Source: Streptomyces sp. NBC_00154 (GTDB lineage Bacteria; Actinomycetota; Actinomycetes; Streptomycetales; Streptomycetaceae). From it: a DNA stretch of 64,000 bases. The position numbers and the translations under genes are program-made. Shown piece after piece: positions 10,830 through 19,082 of this stretch. The stretch covers positions 5,958,501 to 6,022,500 of the forward strand of contig NZ_JAPEMI010000001.1 in NCBI RefSeq assembly GCF_026342835.1, read 5' to 3'. The notes beneath the pieces are model-generated. The model searched no databases and had not been told where the DNA came from. It saw nothing but the letters and a program-made list of their open reading frames with translations. Within the stretch, counting starts at the first letter, position 1, and every line of letters starts with the position of its first letter.

Positions 10830-12338
10830 ATGGGGGAGAAGGTCGTGGCGGGCGCCTTTGACCTGTCCGATCGGCAGAGGTACCGGAGGAAGCTCCACCT
10901 GTGCCTGGAGGGGCTGGAGAGGCTCCTGGCGGAGCGGAGGTTCGATCGCCCGCGCAACCTCATGGGCATGGAGATCGAGCTGAATCTGGCAGGTGCGGAC
11001 GGCCTGCCGAGGATGATGAATGCGCAGGTGCTGGAGCGGATCGCGAGCCGTGATTTCCAGACCGAACTCGGGATGTTCAATTTGGAAGTAAACATAGTCC
11101 CGCACCGCCTGGCCGGACGCGTATTCGATCAACTGGCCGAGGAGCTCAGGACCGGCCTCGGATATGCCCACCGGAAGGCGGGAGAGGTCGCCGCCGGCAT
11201 CATGATGATCGGAATACTGCCGACCCTTGATCATCGGGACCTGGTCTCGGCGAACCTCTCGGACGGAGACCGCTACGCGCTGCTGAACGATCAAATGGTG
11301 GCGGCACGCGGCGAGGATTTCGCGCTCGATATCGAAGGCGTCGAACGATTGGTCTGTTCCTCCACCTCGATTACGCCCGAAGCGGCCTGTACCTCGGTCC
11401 AGCTGCATCTGCAGGTGACCCCGGCACGGTTCGCGGACGTGTGGAACGCGGCACAGGCCGTCGCCGCCGTTCAGATCGCCCTGGGCGCCAACTCGCCCTT
11501 CCTGTTCGGCAGGGAGCTGTGGCGGGAGTCCCGCCCGCCGCTCTTCCAGCAGGCCACCGACACCAGGCCGCCCGAACTGCAGAACCAGGGAGTGCGCCCG
11601 CGGACCTGGTTCGGCGAGCGGTGGATCAGTTCCGCGTACGAGCTCTTCGAGGAGAATCTGCGCTATTTCCCGCCGCTGCTGCCGATCTGTGACGAGGAGG
11701 ACCCGCTGCAGATCCTCGACGAGGGCGGGGTGCCGGCGCTCCAGGAACTCGTGCTGCACAACGGTACGGTCTACCGCTGGAACCGGCCGGTGTACGGGCT
11801 GGCCGACGGCGTACCCCATCTCCGCGTCGAGAACCGCGTCCTGCCCGCCGGGCCCACCGTGACCGATGTGATAGCCAACGCCGCGCTGTACTACGGCCTG
11901 GTGCGGGCGCTCGCCGAGGAGTCCCGCCCGGTGTGGACCAGGCTGCCCTTCGCCGCCGCGGCCGAGAACTTCGAAACCGCCTGCCGTCGGGGCATCGACG
12001 CCGAGCTGATCTGGCCCCGGCCGGGCCGGTCGGGCGGGCTGACCCGGGTGCCGGCCGTCAAGCTCGTACGGGACGAACTGCTGCCGCTCGCCGCGGCGGG
12101 GCTCGATGCCTGGAACATCGAGCCCGCGGACCGCGACCACTACCTCGGGGTCATCGAGGAGCGGTGCAAGCGGCGTGTGAACGGGGCTTCCTGGCAGGCG
12201 GACACGTACCACCGGGGGCTGGACGCCGGGCTCGCACGGGACGCGGCGCTCAGGGCGACGACGCGCCGGTATGCCGAGCTGATGCACAGCGGCGAGCCGG
12301 TGCACACCTGGCCGGTCGGCTTCCCGGACAGCCCTTAG
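10830..12338 (+). CDS. Glutamate-cysteine ligase family protein (GCS2 type)
   Basis: 502 residues with the carboxylate-amine ligase fold of the GCS2 family: substrate/metal motif MGMEIELNLAGADGLP near residues 48-63, LEVNIVPHRL near 89, CSSTSITPEAACTSVQLHLQ near 182, and RVENRVLPAGPTVTDVIAN near 333. The family makes gamma-glutamylcysteine; in actinobacteria this serves ergothioneine synthesis (EgtA) or related thiols, since mycothiol rather than glutathione is the main thiol. No egtB/C/D/E genes are adjacent, so the product's use cannot be assigned. The gene stands alone behind a long leader. Confidence 0.82.
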   Translation: MGEKVVAGAFDLSDRQRYRRKLHLCLEGLERLLAERRFDRPRNLMGMEIELNLAGADGLPRMMNAQVLERIASRDFQTELGMFNLEVNIVPHRLAGRVFDQLAEELRTGLGYAHRKAGEVAAGIMMIGILPTLDHRDLVSANLSDGDRYALLNDQMVAARGEDFALDIEGVERLVCSSTSITPEAACTSVQLHLQVTPARFADVWNAAQAVAAVQIALGANSPFLFGRELWRESRPPLFQQATDTRPPELQNQGVRPRTWFGERWISSAYELFEENLRYFPPLLPICDEEDPLQILDEGGVPALQELVLHNGTVYRWNRPVYGLADGVPHLRVENRVLPAGPTVTDVIANAALYYGLVRALAEESRPVWTRLPFAAAAENFETACRRGIDAELIWPRPGRSGGLTRVPAVKLVRDELLPLAAAGLDAWNIEPADRDHYLGVIEERCKRRVNGASWQADTYHRGLDAGLARDAALRATTRRYAELMHSGEPVHTWPVGFPDSP

Positions 12339-12495
12339 ACCGGCGTGGCCCGCCTCTGTGCCCGGTGAGCCCCGGGCCCGGCGGTCGGTGCCGTTCCCGG
12401 CCGTGCGCCGGCTGTTCCTGGGCGGCGCGGCCGTTCTGTCCGGCTGTCAACACGGCCTTTCATGAACCGCGGCGCGGCCCGGGTCTCGTCGGTGC

Positions 12496-12900
12496 TCAGC
12501 TTCGTCTCGGGCCGACGCTGTGGGCGAACGCCGCCTGCTCGGAGAGCAGCACCGCCTGGTTGCGCTGCGGATTGCCGCCCTCGGCGCCCGAGTCGTCCTG
12601 CGCCGGCGTTTCGAGCACCCTCGGACATCCGCTGCGCGAGCAGATTGGCGGTGACCGCGACGCTGATGTCACCGTCTCCGCCCTGCTTGTCCGACGAAGC
12701 GGCGATGCTGGTGAGCGCGAGCAGGCCGGTGGTGCTGCGTGCGGATCGGCCGCGCCGAGGCGCACCTTGTCCGACTCCGTCGCCGAGGCCGTCAACTCGG
12801 CCCAGGAATACTTCTTCCTCGGCCGGCCGAGGGCCTTCGCCGCCGGCGGGATCATCATCGGGCAAGCTGTGGCGTCCCATGTCGGTGGTGCCCCTCCTTG
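12496..12900 (-). pseudogene. Frameshifted remnant of a substrate-binding (possibly VWA-fused) protein
   Basis: Strong third-position GC bias moves between two minus-strand frames, which reads as one decayed gene. Segment 1 (about 12,895-12,760) reads MMIPPAAKALGRPRKKYSWA then ESDKVRLGAADP. After a frame change, segment 2 (about 12,730-12,620) reads TTGLLALTSIAASSDKQG then ISVAVTANLLAQRM. A second shift gives segment 3 (about 12,618-12,496), QDDSGAEGGNPQRNQAVLLS then EQAAFAHSVG. In order these resemble the solute-binding half of Streptomyces substrate-binding/VWA proteins (from memory). Both ends of the gene are missing. The assignment to family is moderate; the frameshifts are clear. Confidence 0.5.
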
Positions 12901-13066
12901 AGGATGAACAAGGAAAAGAGGGACCGCTCCATGACCAGTGGTGGTCGCCCCCCCCGGCCGGTCGAGCATGATCTTCGTACCTGCATTCGAGACCCTGGTA
13001 GGACGGGGAGCGGGATGAGATGCGAATGCACAACTGAAGGCGGGTGTACAGGTGGAGGAGGGGCGC

Positions 13067-13846
13067 GTGGCTGATTCTTTCCCTCAAGTGGACGTGTCGC
13101 GGCGGATCCTGCGGTCCGAAGCGGTGCTGGTACTGGCTCTGTCGCTGGGTGCCAGCGGGGTGTCTGCCCTGATCAGTTTTGTCGGATCCCTGACGAAACC
13201 GGGGGCCTTGAAGGAGCAGGCCGCGACGCTCAACAGCTCGTACGCTCCAGGACGCCCCTGGCTGGATCTCGCCTGGCAACTCTTCGGTATCGCCACGGCG
13301 CTGGTCCCCGTCGCGCTGGTGGCGCATCTGCTGATCAGGGAGGGGACGAGCCTGCGCGTCATCGGCTTCGACCGGACCAGGCCCAGGTCGGACCTGGGGC
13401 GCGGCGTGTTGATCGCGGCGGCCATCGGTAGCGCCGGCCTCGCCTTCTATCTGCTGGCACGGGCCGCCGGGTTCAACCTCACGGTGGTTCCGGAGTCGCT
13501 TCCTGGCGTGTGGTGGAAGTATCCGGTCCTGATCCTCTCCGCGCTGCAGAACTCCGTGGTGGAGGAAGTGATCGTCGTCGGGTATCTGCTGCGCAGACTC
13601 GGGCAGTTGGGGTGGACTCCGATGGCCGCCCTGGTGGCGAGTTCGGTGCTGCGCGGCTCGTACCACCTCTACCAGGGGATCGGCGGCTTCGTCGGCAACA
13701 TGGTGATGGGCATCGTCTTCGTGCTGCTGTACCGGCGATGGGGGCGCGTGGGCCCGCTGGTCGTGGCGCATGCGCTGCTCGACATCGGGGCGTTCGTCGG
13801 GTACGCGCTGCTGGCCGGGAAGGTGGGATGGCTGCCTACGCCGTGA
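13067..13846 (+). CDS. CPBP family intramembrane metalloprotease
   Basis: About 259 residues with multiple membrane segments. The CPBP/Abi signature is complete: EEVIVVGYLLRRL (the glutamate pair and arginine), the second motif RGSYHLYQGIGGFVGN with a histidine, and the last motif PLVVAHALLDIGAFVGY with a histidine. These residues form the zinc-type active site of type II CAAX-prenyl-endopeptidase-like proteases. GTG 13067 is preferred to GTG 13052 because GGAGGAGG at 13054-13061 is well spaced for it. The substrate is unknown. A convergent terminator separates it from phzF. Confidence 0.88.
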   Translation: MADSFPQVDVSRRILRSEAVLVLALSLGASGVSALISFVGSLTKPGALKEQAATLNSSYAPGRPWLDLAWQLFGIATALVPVALVAHLLIREGTSLRVIGFDRTRPRSDLGRGVLIAAAIGSAGLAFYLLARAAGFNLTVVPESLPGVWWKYPVLILSALQNSVVEEVIVVGYLLRRLGQLGWTPMAALVASSVLRGSYHLYQGIGGFVGNMVMGIVFVLLYRRWGRVGPLVVAHALLDIGAFVGYALLAGKVGWLPTP

Positions 13847-13865
13847 GCGGGTGGCGCGGGAGGAG

Positions 13866-13893
13866 GGGGCGTACGGATCATTGGGTACGCCCC
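13866..13893. terminator. Convergent hairpin terminator
   Basis: GGGGCGTAC (13866-13874) pairs with GTACGCCCC (13885-13893) around a 10-nt loop, between the ends of the CPBP gene and the minus-strand PhzF gene. Confidence 0.75.
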
Positions 13894-13904
13894 TCTCCCG
13901 TCGG

Positions 13905-14726
13905 TCAGAAGGTGGTCAGCAGTTCTCCGTCGACGACTGTCACCGCGCTGCCCGTCAGCAGTGTGCGGTCGCCGCGCAGCGACGTGCGGACCAGGCCGGA
14001 ACGGGCGGACGCCTGCAGGCCGGTCAGCTCGTCACGGCCGAACCGGGCAGACCAGAAGGGGGCCAGGGCGGTGTGGGCGCTGCCGGTGACCGGGTCCTCG
14101 TCGATACCGACCCGGGGGAAGAAGCCGCGGGAGACGTAGTCGTAGCCACGGGACGGGTCCTCGGCGGCGGCCGTGGCGATGATGCCGCGCCGTGAGCAGG
14201 AGGCCAGCCCGGCGAAGTCCGGGGTCAGTCCGCGCACGGACTCCTCGTCGGCCAGTTCGACGAGCAGGTCGCCGATGTGGGCGCCGGTGTCATGGACGGT
14301 CAGTGGTTCCGCGCCCAGGGCGACGGCCAGTCCGGCCGGGGCGGAGGCCGGGGTGAGCGGGGCCGTGGGGAAGTCGAGTGTGAGTGAGCCGTCCGGGTGG
14401 GCGGTGGCGGTGAGGATGCCACAGCGGGCGGCGAAGCGCACCGTTCCGCCGGCCGTTCCGGTCGTGTGCAGGACGTGGGCTGTGGCGAGGGTGGCGTGCC
14501 CGCACATGTCCACCTCGGTGGCAGGGGTGAACCAGCGCAGCGCCCAGTCCGCCTCTCCGCCCGGAGGCAGGGGGTGCGCGAAGGCGGTCTCGGAGAGATT
14601 CATCTCCAGGGCGACCTGCTGGAGCCGGTCGGCTTCGGGGAAGGCGTCGGAGTCCAGGAGCAGGACGGCCGCGGGGTTGCCGGTGAAGGGGCGGTCGGTG
14701 AAGGCGTCGACGATTCGGATCCTCAT
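13905..14726 (-). CDS. PhzF family isomerase/epimerase-like protein
   Basis: 273 residues from the ATG at 14726. The N-terminus MRIRIVDAFTDRPFTGNPAA is the PhzF signature. The family's catalytic glutamate is in LNLSETAFA (about residue 46), and the second half carries DMCGHATLATAHVL and EDPVTGSAHTALAPFW. PhzF folds like diaminopimelate epimerase, and characterised members isomerise a phenazine precursor. No phenazine genes are nearby, so a general metabolic role is likely. It is separated from the upstream methyltransferase by 86 bp and probably shares its direction of transcription. Confidence 0.92.
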   Translation of the reverse strand: MRIRIVDAFTDRPFTGNPAAVLLLDSDAFPEADRLQQVALEMNLSETAFAHPLPPGGEADWALRWFTPATEVDMCGHATLATAHVLHTTGTAGGTVRFAARCGILTATAHPDGSLTLDFPTAPLTPASAPAGLAVALGAEPLTVHDTGAHIGDLLVELADEESVRGLTPDFAGLASCSRRGIIATAAAEDPSRGYDYVSRGFFPRVGIDEDPVTGSAHTALAPFWSARFGRDELTGLQASARSGLVRTSLRGDRTLLTGSAVTVVDGELLTTF

Positions 14727-14812
14727 GGGATGACCGTAGAGGTCCTGGACGGCGGCGGACCAAGGCCAATTCCAGGCCGGCGGCTCGGGATGCCGAGAGC
14801 CACCCAGGGGCG

Positions 14813-15634
14813 TTACGGCCGGCGTCCCCACGCGGAGACGAGCGGAGCGGTGGCCAGATCGAGGCGTCCGGTGGCGACGTTCTTCAGATGCCGGTCGATC
14901 TCCTCGTCGGTGGCGAGACCGGACGTCACGAGTCGGTCGCGGATCTGGCGCACGGTGGCGGCTTCAAGGACGGTGCACGCCGGGGAGGTGATCGGGAAGT
15001 ACGCGTCGGCCTGCACATCGGCCAGACCCGCCTCGCGCAGCAGCCGGGGCAAGGTCCGGCCGTAGGCGAGGTCTGCACCGCGGGCCGCCATGAGTTCACG
15101 GAAGCCTGACCGGAGACGATTGGCGAGGCGCTGTTCGGGGCCCGACTCGTCGGGGCACAACAGCGGCTGCAACCCGGGGTCGGCGTCCTCCAGAAGGAGT
15201 ACACCACCGGGGCGCAGCGCCTGAATCATGCGGCGCAGCGCCTCGGCACGGTCGGTGACGTGCACCAGGACCAGCCGGGCATGGACGAGGTCGAAGCCTC
15301 CGGGAGGCGGGGGATCGACGGCGACATCGTGGTGCAGCACCTCGACGACGTCGTCTGCGGCGCCCTGCGCCCACGACACATCGATGTCCGTCGCGACCAC
15401 CGCGCCGGTCGGACCGACTCGCGCGGCCAGCCCTGCGGGAACGGAGGGGCCACCGGCTCCGACCTCCCAGCACCGCATGCCTGCGGTGATCCCGAGCCCG
15501 TCGACATGCCGGAAGGTCACCGGGTCGAAGAGTTCGGCGAGGGCGCCGAAGCGGATGCCCGCCTCGGACTGCCGGTTGTCGAGCAGGTAGCCGTGGTCCG
15601 GGCCGTGCCCGTGCTCCGGGTCAGGTGCAGTCAT
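14813..15634 (-). CDS. SAM-dependent methyltransferase
   Basis: 273 residues from the ATG at 15634, with a class I methyltransferase core: motif I VGAGGPSVPAGLAARVG, motif II VVATDIDVSWA, an FDLVHARLVLVHV motif IV region and LRPGGVLLLEDADPG. The short N-terminus is histidine-rich (PEHGHGPDHGYLLDNRQ). The family methylates varied small molecules and the substrate cannot be read from sequence. It is divergent from the PadR regulator across about 130 bp carrying palindromes, so PadR probably regulates it. Confidence 0.88.
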   Translation of the reverse strand: MTAPDPEHGHGPDHGYLLDNRQSEAGIRFGALAELFDPVTFRHVDGLGITAGMRCWEVGAGGPSVPAGLAARVGPTGAVVATDIDVSWAQGAADDVVEVLHHDVAVDPPPPGGFDLVHARLVLVHVTDRAEALRRMIQALRPGGVLLLEDADPGLQPLLCPDESGPEQRLANRLRSGFRELMAARGADLAYGRTLPRLLREAGLADVQADAYFPITSPACTVLEAATVRQIRDRLVTSGLATDEEIDRHLKNVATGRLDLATAPLVSAWGRRP

Positions 15635-15696
15635 GTCGCATCGCCTTCGTCCTGTGCCGTCTCGGGGCAAGTATGCAAGGCCCTTTCCAAGCGATT

Positions 15697-15748
15697 GTCG
15701 TACGACCGGTTCCGATATATCGTTGACGCATCGCGACAGATCAACGAT
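15697..15748. promoter_or_regulatory. Palindromic operator region between methyltransferase and padR
   Basis: Three symmetrical elements lie just before the PadR start: GTCGTACGAC (15697-15706), CGATATATCG (15713-15722), and an 8-bp inverted repeat ATCGTTGA (15719-15726) / TCAACGAT (15741-15748). PadR regulators commonly bind ATAT-containing palindromes and autoregulate. The location fits control of both divergent genes. Confidence 0.6.
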
Positions 15749-15763
15749 GGAAGGAGCGTAGCG

Positions 15764-16387
15764 ATGCGTTCACATGGACACGAGCACGAACATGGGCACG
15801 GACATGGGCACTGCGGGCCCGGTCATCAAGGTCGGGGCGACTTCGAGGGGCGCCGCGCCTTCGGGCAGTTCGGTCCGCCCTTCGGTGGAGGTCCGTTCGG
15901 CGGCGGCCCCTTCGGTGGGGGGCGCGGACGTGGAGGCGGCCGGGGGAGGGCGCGTCGCGGCGACGTCCGCGCTTCGATCCTGGCGCTGCTGAAGGACCGG
16001 CCGATGCACGGTTACGAGATGATCCAGGAGATCGGCGAGCGCAGCGGCGGGGCCTGGCGTCCCAGCCCCGGCTCGGTCTACCCGACCCTTCAGCTGCTGG
16101 AGGACGAGGGCCTGATCGTCAGTGCGAGCGAGGGCGGCAAGAAGCTGTTCACGCTCACCGACAGCGGCCGCACCGAGGCGGAGTCCGGGCCCGAGGCGCC
16201 CTGGGAGGAGGCCGGGCGCGGGGTCGACTGGGAGAGCGTGAACGAGATCCGGCAGGCCGGCTTCGGTCTGATGGAGGCGTTCGGCCAGGTCTGGAAGACC
16301 GGCTCGGCCGACCAACGCCAGAAGGCGCTGTCGGTGATCAATGACGCCCGTAAGAAGCTCTATCTGATCCTTGCCGACGAGCACTGA
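15764..16387 (+). CDS. PadR family regulator with histidine-rich N-terminus
   Basis: 207 residues from the ATG at 15764, behind GGAAGGAG. The first 21 residues hold eight histidines (alternating H-G and H-E) and a cysteine. A glycine/phenylalanine-rich linker follows, then the PadR winged helix (RASILALLKDRPMHGYEMIQ, RPSPGSVYPTLQLLEDEGL, GKKLFTLTDSGR) and a C-terminal dimerisation helix. PadR proteins are usually repressors that release DNA on binding small molecules. The histidine run suggests metal binding, which is inference. Palindromes upstream suggest autoregulation and control of the divergent methyltransferase. Confidence 0.92.
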   Translation: MRSHGHEHEHGHGHGHCGPGHQGRGDFEGRRAFGQFGPPFGGGPFGGGPFGGGRGRGGGRGRARRGDVRASILALLKDRPMHGYEMIQEIGERSGGAWRPSPGSVYPTLQLLEDEGLIVSASEGGKKLFTLTDSGRTEAESGPEAPWEEAGRGVDWESVNEIRQAGFGLMEAFGQVWKTGSADQRQKALSVINDARKKLYLILADEH

Positions 16388-16403
16388 CCCGACGGGTGCG
16401 GTG

Positions 16404-16439
16404 CGAGGGGCCCCGCGGCTCGGCCGCGCGGGCCCCTCG
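16404..16439. terminator. Convergent hairpin terminator
   Basis: CGAGGGGCCC (16404-16413) pairs with GGGCCCCTCG (16430-16439), with an inner GCGG/CCGC stem. It lies between padR and the convergent SRPBCC gene. Confidence 0.78.
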
Positions 16440-16454
16440 TCCGTCCGGAGGCGG

Positions 16455-16886
16455 TCAGGCGGCGACGAGCCCGCTCAGCTTGCGGAGCGACTCGGCGAGC
16501 GCGGCGGTCGCCGAGTCCTTGAGCTTGCCTGCCATGAGGGAGACCGCGGCGCCGGTGAACTCTCCGTCGATGCGGACCGTGGTGACATCGCCGTCGGGTG
16601 TCAGCGAGTAGCGCATGGCCAGATTGACGCCCATGGGGCCCTTGCCCTTGGTGGTCAGCAGCCGGGCGGTCTCCAGCTCCTCCACCGTCCAGGTCACTTC
16701 GGCGGGGAAGCCCATGAGCTTCATGTTCTCCTCGTAGGTGGCCGCGAGTTCGAGCGTGGCCGGGCCGCCCTTGGGGAAGCTGGTGTGGGTGGCATTCCAC
16801 TGGCCGTACGCGGTGAAGTCCGTCAGCTGGGCCCAGACCTTCTCGGCCGGCGCTTCGATCCGCGCTTCGGCACTGACTTCGGCCAT
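16455..16886 (-). CDS. SRPBCC family (CoxG/polyketide-cyclase-like) protein
   Basis: 143 residues from the ATG at 16886 with a GAAGGGGTGG site upstream. The pattern is that of a START-like hydrophobic-ligand fold: EARIEAPAEKVWAQLTDFTA at the N-terminus, a central beta sheet, and a long C-terminal helix (AGKLKDSATAALAESLRKL). The family covers lipid or small-molecule binding proteins and cyclases; no specific ligand can be assigned. It has no co-transcribed partner: the upstream small gene is 78 bp away on the same strand and may share a transcript. Confidence 0.85.
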   Translation of the reverse strand: MAEVSAEARIEAPAEKVWAQLTDFTAYGQWNATHTSFPKGGPATLELAATYEENMKLMGFPAEVTWTVEELETARLLTTKGKGPMGVNLAMRYSLTPDGDVTTVRIDGEFTGAAVSLMAGKLKDSATAALAESLRKLSGLVAA

Positions 16887-16964
16887 GCGACCACCCCTTC
16901 TTGTCGGGTTACGGTGTCGCGGAACGTAGCTGCAGTAGCGAGAACATTCAATACTGATGAACCG

Positions 16965-17159
16965 TCAGATATGTTGGATCCGGCCTGCCCGCCAGATCGG
17001 CGCCGAGTCGAAGCGGTCGACCGCGCGCGGGTGCGGGCCGTCGTCATGGCAGTGGAACGCCGCCCAGAACAGGTCGGCGGGCAGGGCGTCGCAGGGTGCG
17101 TGGACCCGGTAGACGTACTCCCGGCCGTCGATCGCCGGCAGGGCGACCATCCATGACAC
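16965..17159 (-). CDS. Small hypothetical protein
   Basis: 64 residues from the GTG at 17159 (an ATG follows three codons later), with a GGGAG site seven bases upstream. Codon third positions are almost all G or C, a strong coding signal. The sequence is aromatic and histidine/cysteine-containing (IDGREYVYRVHAPCDALP, DLFWAAFHCHDDGPHPRAVD, DSAPIWRAGRIQHI), suggesting a compact folded or metal-binding protein. No family was recognised and no membrane segment is present. Confidence 0.6.
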   Translation of the reverse strand: MSWMVALPAIDGREYVYRVHAPCDALPADLFWAAFHCHDDGPHPRAVDRFDSAPIWRAGRIQHI

Positions 17160-17395
17160 TCCGGCACTCCCGTCCGGCCGTCGCAAAAGTGGTGTCGCGT
17201 GAGGGACGTGCACGGGGTGGCCCGCGGTTGCTCCGGGAGTGCAAGGCAAGGCGGCGCGCGCCGTCTCCCGGGATCGCATCCATCAATGGCGGGATCTCAT
17301 CCGTAAGGAGGAGGAACCGCTCTGATGTGCCCAACTTCGGTGGGATACGAAAATGGGCCCCTCCGGGGATGCTCGCGCACCACTGGACTGATGGG

Positions 17396-17935
17396 GTGAG
17401 AGGTGTGCAAAACCGGACGCCGCGGATCCCTCAGCAGCCCGCATCGAACCGTGCTGAGCTCGACGCCATCCTCACTGCGGAGCTGGCCTCGGTGGTGACA
17501 GGCGCGCGCAGACGCGCACTGCGTGACGGCGACCGGGAGATCGACACGGCCCATCTGCTGCACTCCCTCATCGAGTCGGACCCGCAGGTCCGTGCGGCCT
17601 TCGACGGTGGGCCGCAGCTCGCCAAGGTGCTCGGCTACCTCGTGCAGCGCTCCATCGGTTACGGGCTCCGCTGGCAGGGCGCCGTGGAGGACTCCGGTGC
17701 GCTGCCCATGGTTCCGGAGACGGGGGTGGACGGCTGGTCGCCGGCGGCCGTCTCGGCGATGGAAGGTGCGCGCGGGCGGGCGGAACTGCGCGGTGACCCG
17801 CGGGCCGGGGGTCTTGATCTGCTCGCCGCGCTGGCGGCGGACCAGGAGTGCCGAGCCGTCGAGGTACTGGAACGCGCCGGTGTCGACGCGGCGCTGCTCG
17901 CGGACCGGATCGCGAAGGCCTCCCGGCAGAGCTGA
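17396..17935 (+). CDS. Clp N-terminal repeat domain protein
   Basis: About 179 residues with a Clp-N double repeat: LDAILTAELASVVTGARRRA then TAHLLHSLIES, and a second copy SAMEGARGRAELRGD then LDLLAALAADQ. This is the substrate/adaptor-binding module of ClpA/ClpC but without any AAA+ ATPase domain, so it may act as an adaptor or decoy for Clp proteases, or as a DNA-damage-type Clp-N protein; this is inference. The start is GTG 17396 or GTG 17405. Its stop is 21 bp before a 9-bp tandem repeat array. Confidence 0.82.
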   Translation: MRGVQNRTPRIPQQPASNRAELDAILTAELASVVTGARRRALRDGDREIDTAHLLHSLIESDPQVRAAFDGGPQLAKVLGYLVQRSIGYGLRWQGAVEDSGALPMVPETGVDGWSPAAVSAMEGARGRAELRGDPRAGGLDLLAALAADQECRAVEVLERAGVDAALLADRIAKASRQS

Positions 17936-17955
17936 CGGCGGGGGCGTGATCCGTA

Positions 17956-18008
17956 TGACGTGCATGACAGTGGTGACCATGGTGACGGTCCTGACGGCAG
18001 CTGTCATG
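17956..18008. repeat. Five 9-bp imperfect tandem repeats plus inverted repeat before an EamA gene
   Basis: TGAC recurs at 17956, 17965, 17974, 17983 and 17992, exactly every 9 bp, within units such as TGACAGTGG and TGACCATGG. An 8-bp inverted repeat CATGACAG (17963-17970) / CTGTCATG (18001-18008) frames the array. The next gene starts at 18017. It looks like a multi-site operator or a slippage product. Confidence 0.6.
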
Positions 18009-18016
18009 ATGTCCCG

Positions 18017-19072
18017 ATGCACGCGTCTCAGGGGAGGAGCGCCGGCCTGGGACTAGCCCTGGCCTCGGCGTTCGCATTCGGTGGTTCAGGGGTGGCGGCC
18101 AAGCCGCTGATCGAGGCGGGGCTCGACCCGCTGCATGTGGTGTGGCTACGGGTGGCCGGCGCCGCTCTCGTCATGCTGCCCGTGGCCTGGCGCCACCGGG
18201 ATCTCGTACGCAGTCGGCCGGTGCTGCTGCTGGGCTTCGGACTGCTCGCCGTCGCCGGCGTCCAGGCCTGCTACTTCGCCGCGATCTCCCGTATCCCCGT
18301 CGGCGTGGCGCTGCTGGTCGAGTACCTGGCGCCCGCGCTCGTCCTCGGCTGGGTCCGGTTCGTCCAGCGCCGTCCGGTCACCCGGGCCGCCGCGGTCGGC
18401 GTCGTCCTCGCGGTCGGGGGCCTCGCCTGTGTGGTCGAGGTGTGGTCCGGGCTGAGCTTCGACGCCGTCGGGCTGCTGCTCGCCCTCGGCGCCGCGTGCT
18501 GCCAGGTCGGCTACTTCGTCCTCTCCGACCAGGGGAGTCAGGACAGTGCGGCGGGCGCGGAGCCTCCGCATCCGGTGGGCGTCATCGCCTACGGACTGCT
18601 GATCGGCGCGGTCGTCCTCACCGTGATCGCACGGCCCTGGGGCATGGACTGGTCCCTGCTCGGCGGCAGCGCGGTCATGAACGGGACGGATGTGCCCGCG
18701 TGGCTGCTGCTCGTCTGGATCGTGCTGCTCGCCACCGTGATCGCCTACGTCACCGGTGTGATCTCGGTGCGGCTGCTCTCCCCGGCAGTGGCCGGTGTCG
18801 TCGCCTGTCTGGAGGCGGTCATCGCGACCGTGCTCGCCTGGGTCCTGCTCGGCGAACATCTTTCCGCGCCCCAGCTCATCGGCGGTTCCTTGGTGTTGAT
18901 AGGGGCGTTCATCGCCCAGTCGTCGACGCCGAAGGCGCCTTCCGGGCCCGTGGCATCGGGGCCGGGTGAGGCGTGGGGCCAAGGGGAGTACGAGGACCGC
19001 GGTGTGGCGCGGAGTGGGGGCCGTGCGGCGGCGGCCGAGGAGGAGTTGTCCGCCGAGCGTGCCGCCACGTAA
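18017..19072 (+). CDS. EamA family (DMT) transporter, RhtA-like
   Basis: 351 residues from the ATG at 18017, with ten predicted membrane segments in two EamA halves (first half GLALASAFAFGGSGVAAKPL; second half VIAYVTGVISVRLLSPAVAG). A soluble acidic C-terminal tail of about 45 residues is added. EamA permeases export amino acids and metabolites; the substrate is unknown. There is no ribosome-binding site, but CATGAT lies 6 nt before the ATG, consistent with a leaderless transcript. A second EamA gene follows at 19232. Confidence 0.9.
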   Translation: MHASQGRSAGLGLALASAFAFGGSGVAAKPLIEAGLDPLHVVWLRVAGAALVMLPVAWRHRDLVRSRPVLLLGFGLLAVAGVQACYFAAISRIPVGVALLVEYLAPALVLGWVRFVQRRPVTRAAAVGVVLAVGGLACVVEVWSGLSFDAVGLLLALGAACCQVGYFVLSDQGSQDSAAGAEPPHPVGVIAYGLLIGAVVLTVIARPWGMDWSLLGGSAVMNGTDVPAWLLLVWIVLLATVIAYVTGVISVRLLSPAVAGVVACLEAVIATVLAWVLLGEHLSAPQLIGGSLVLIGAFIAQSSTPKAPSGPVASGPGEAWGQGEYEDRGVARSGGRAAAAEEELSAERAAT

Positions 19073-19082
19073 TGTGCCGATC

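Noticed and set aside
10746..12305. 519-codon minus-strand frame across the glutamate-cysteine ligase
   Set aside because: Mirror image of a real gene; no domain pattern and no ribosome-binding site.
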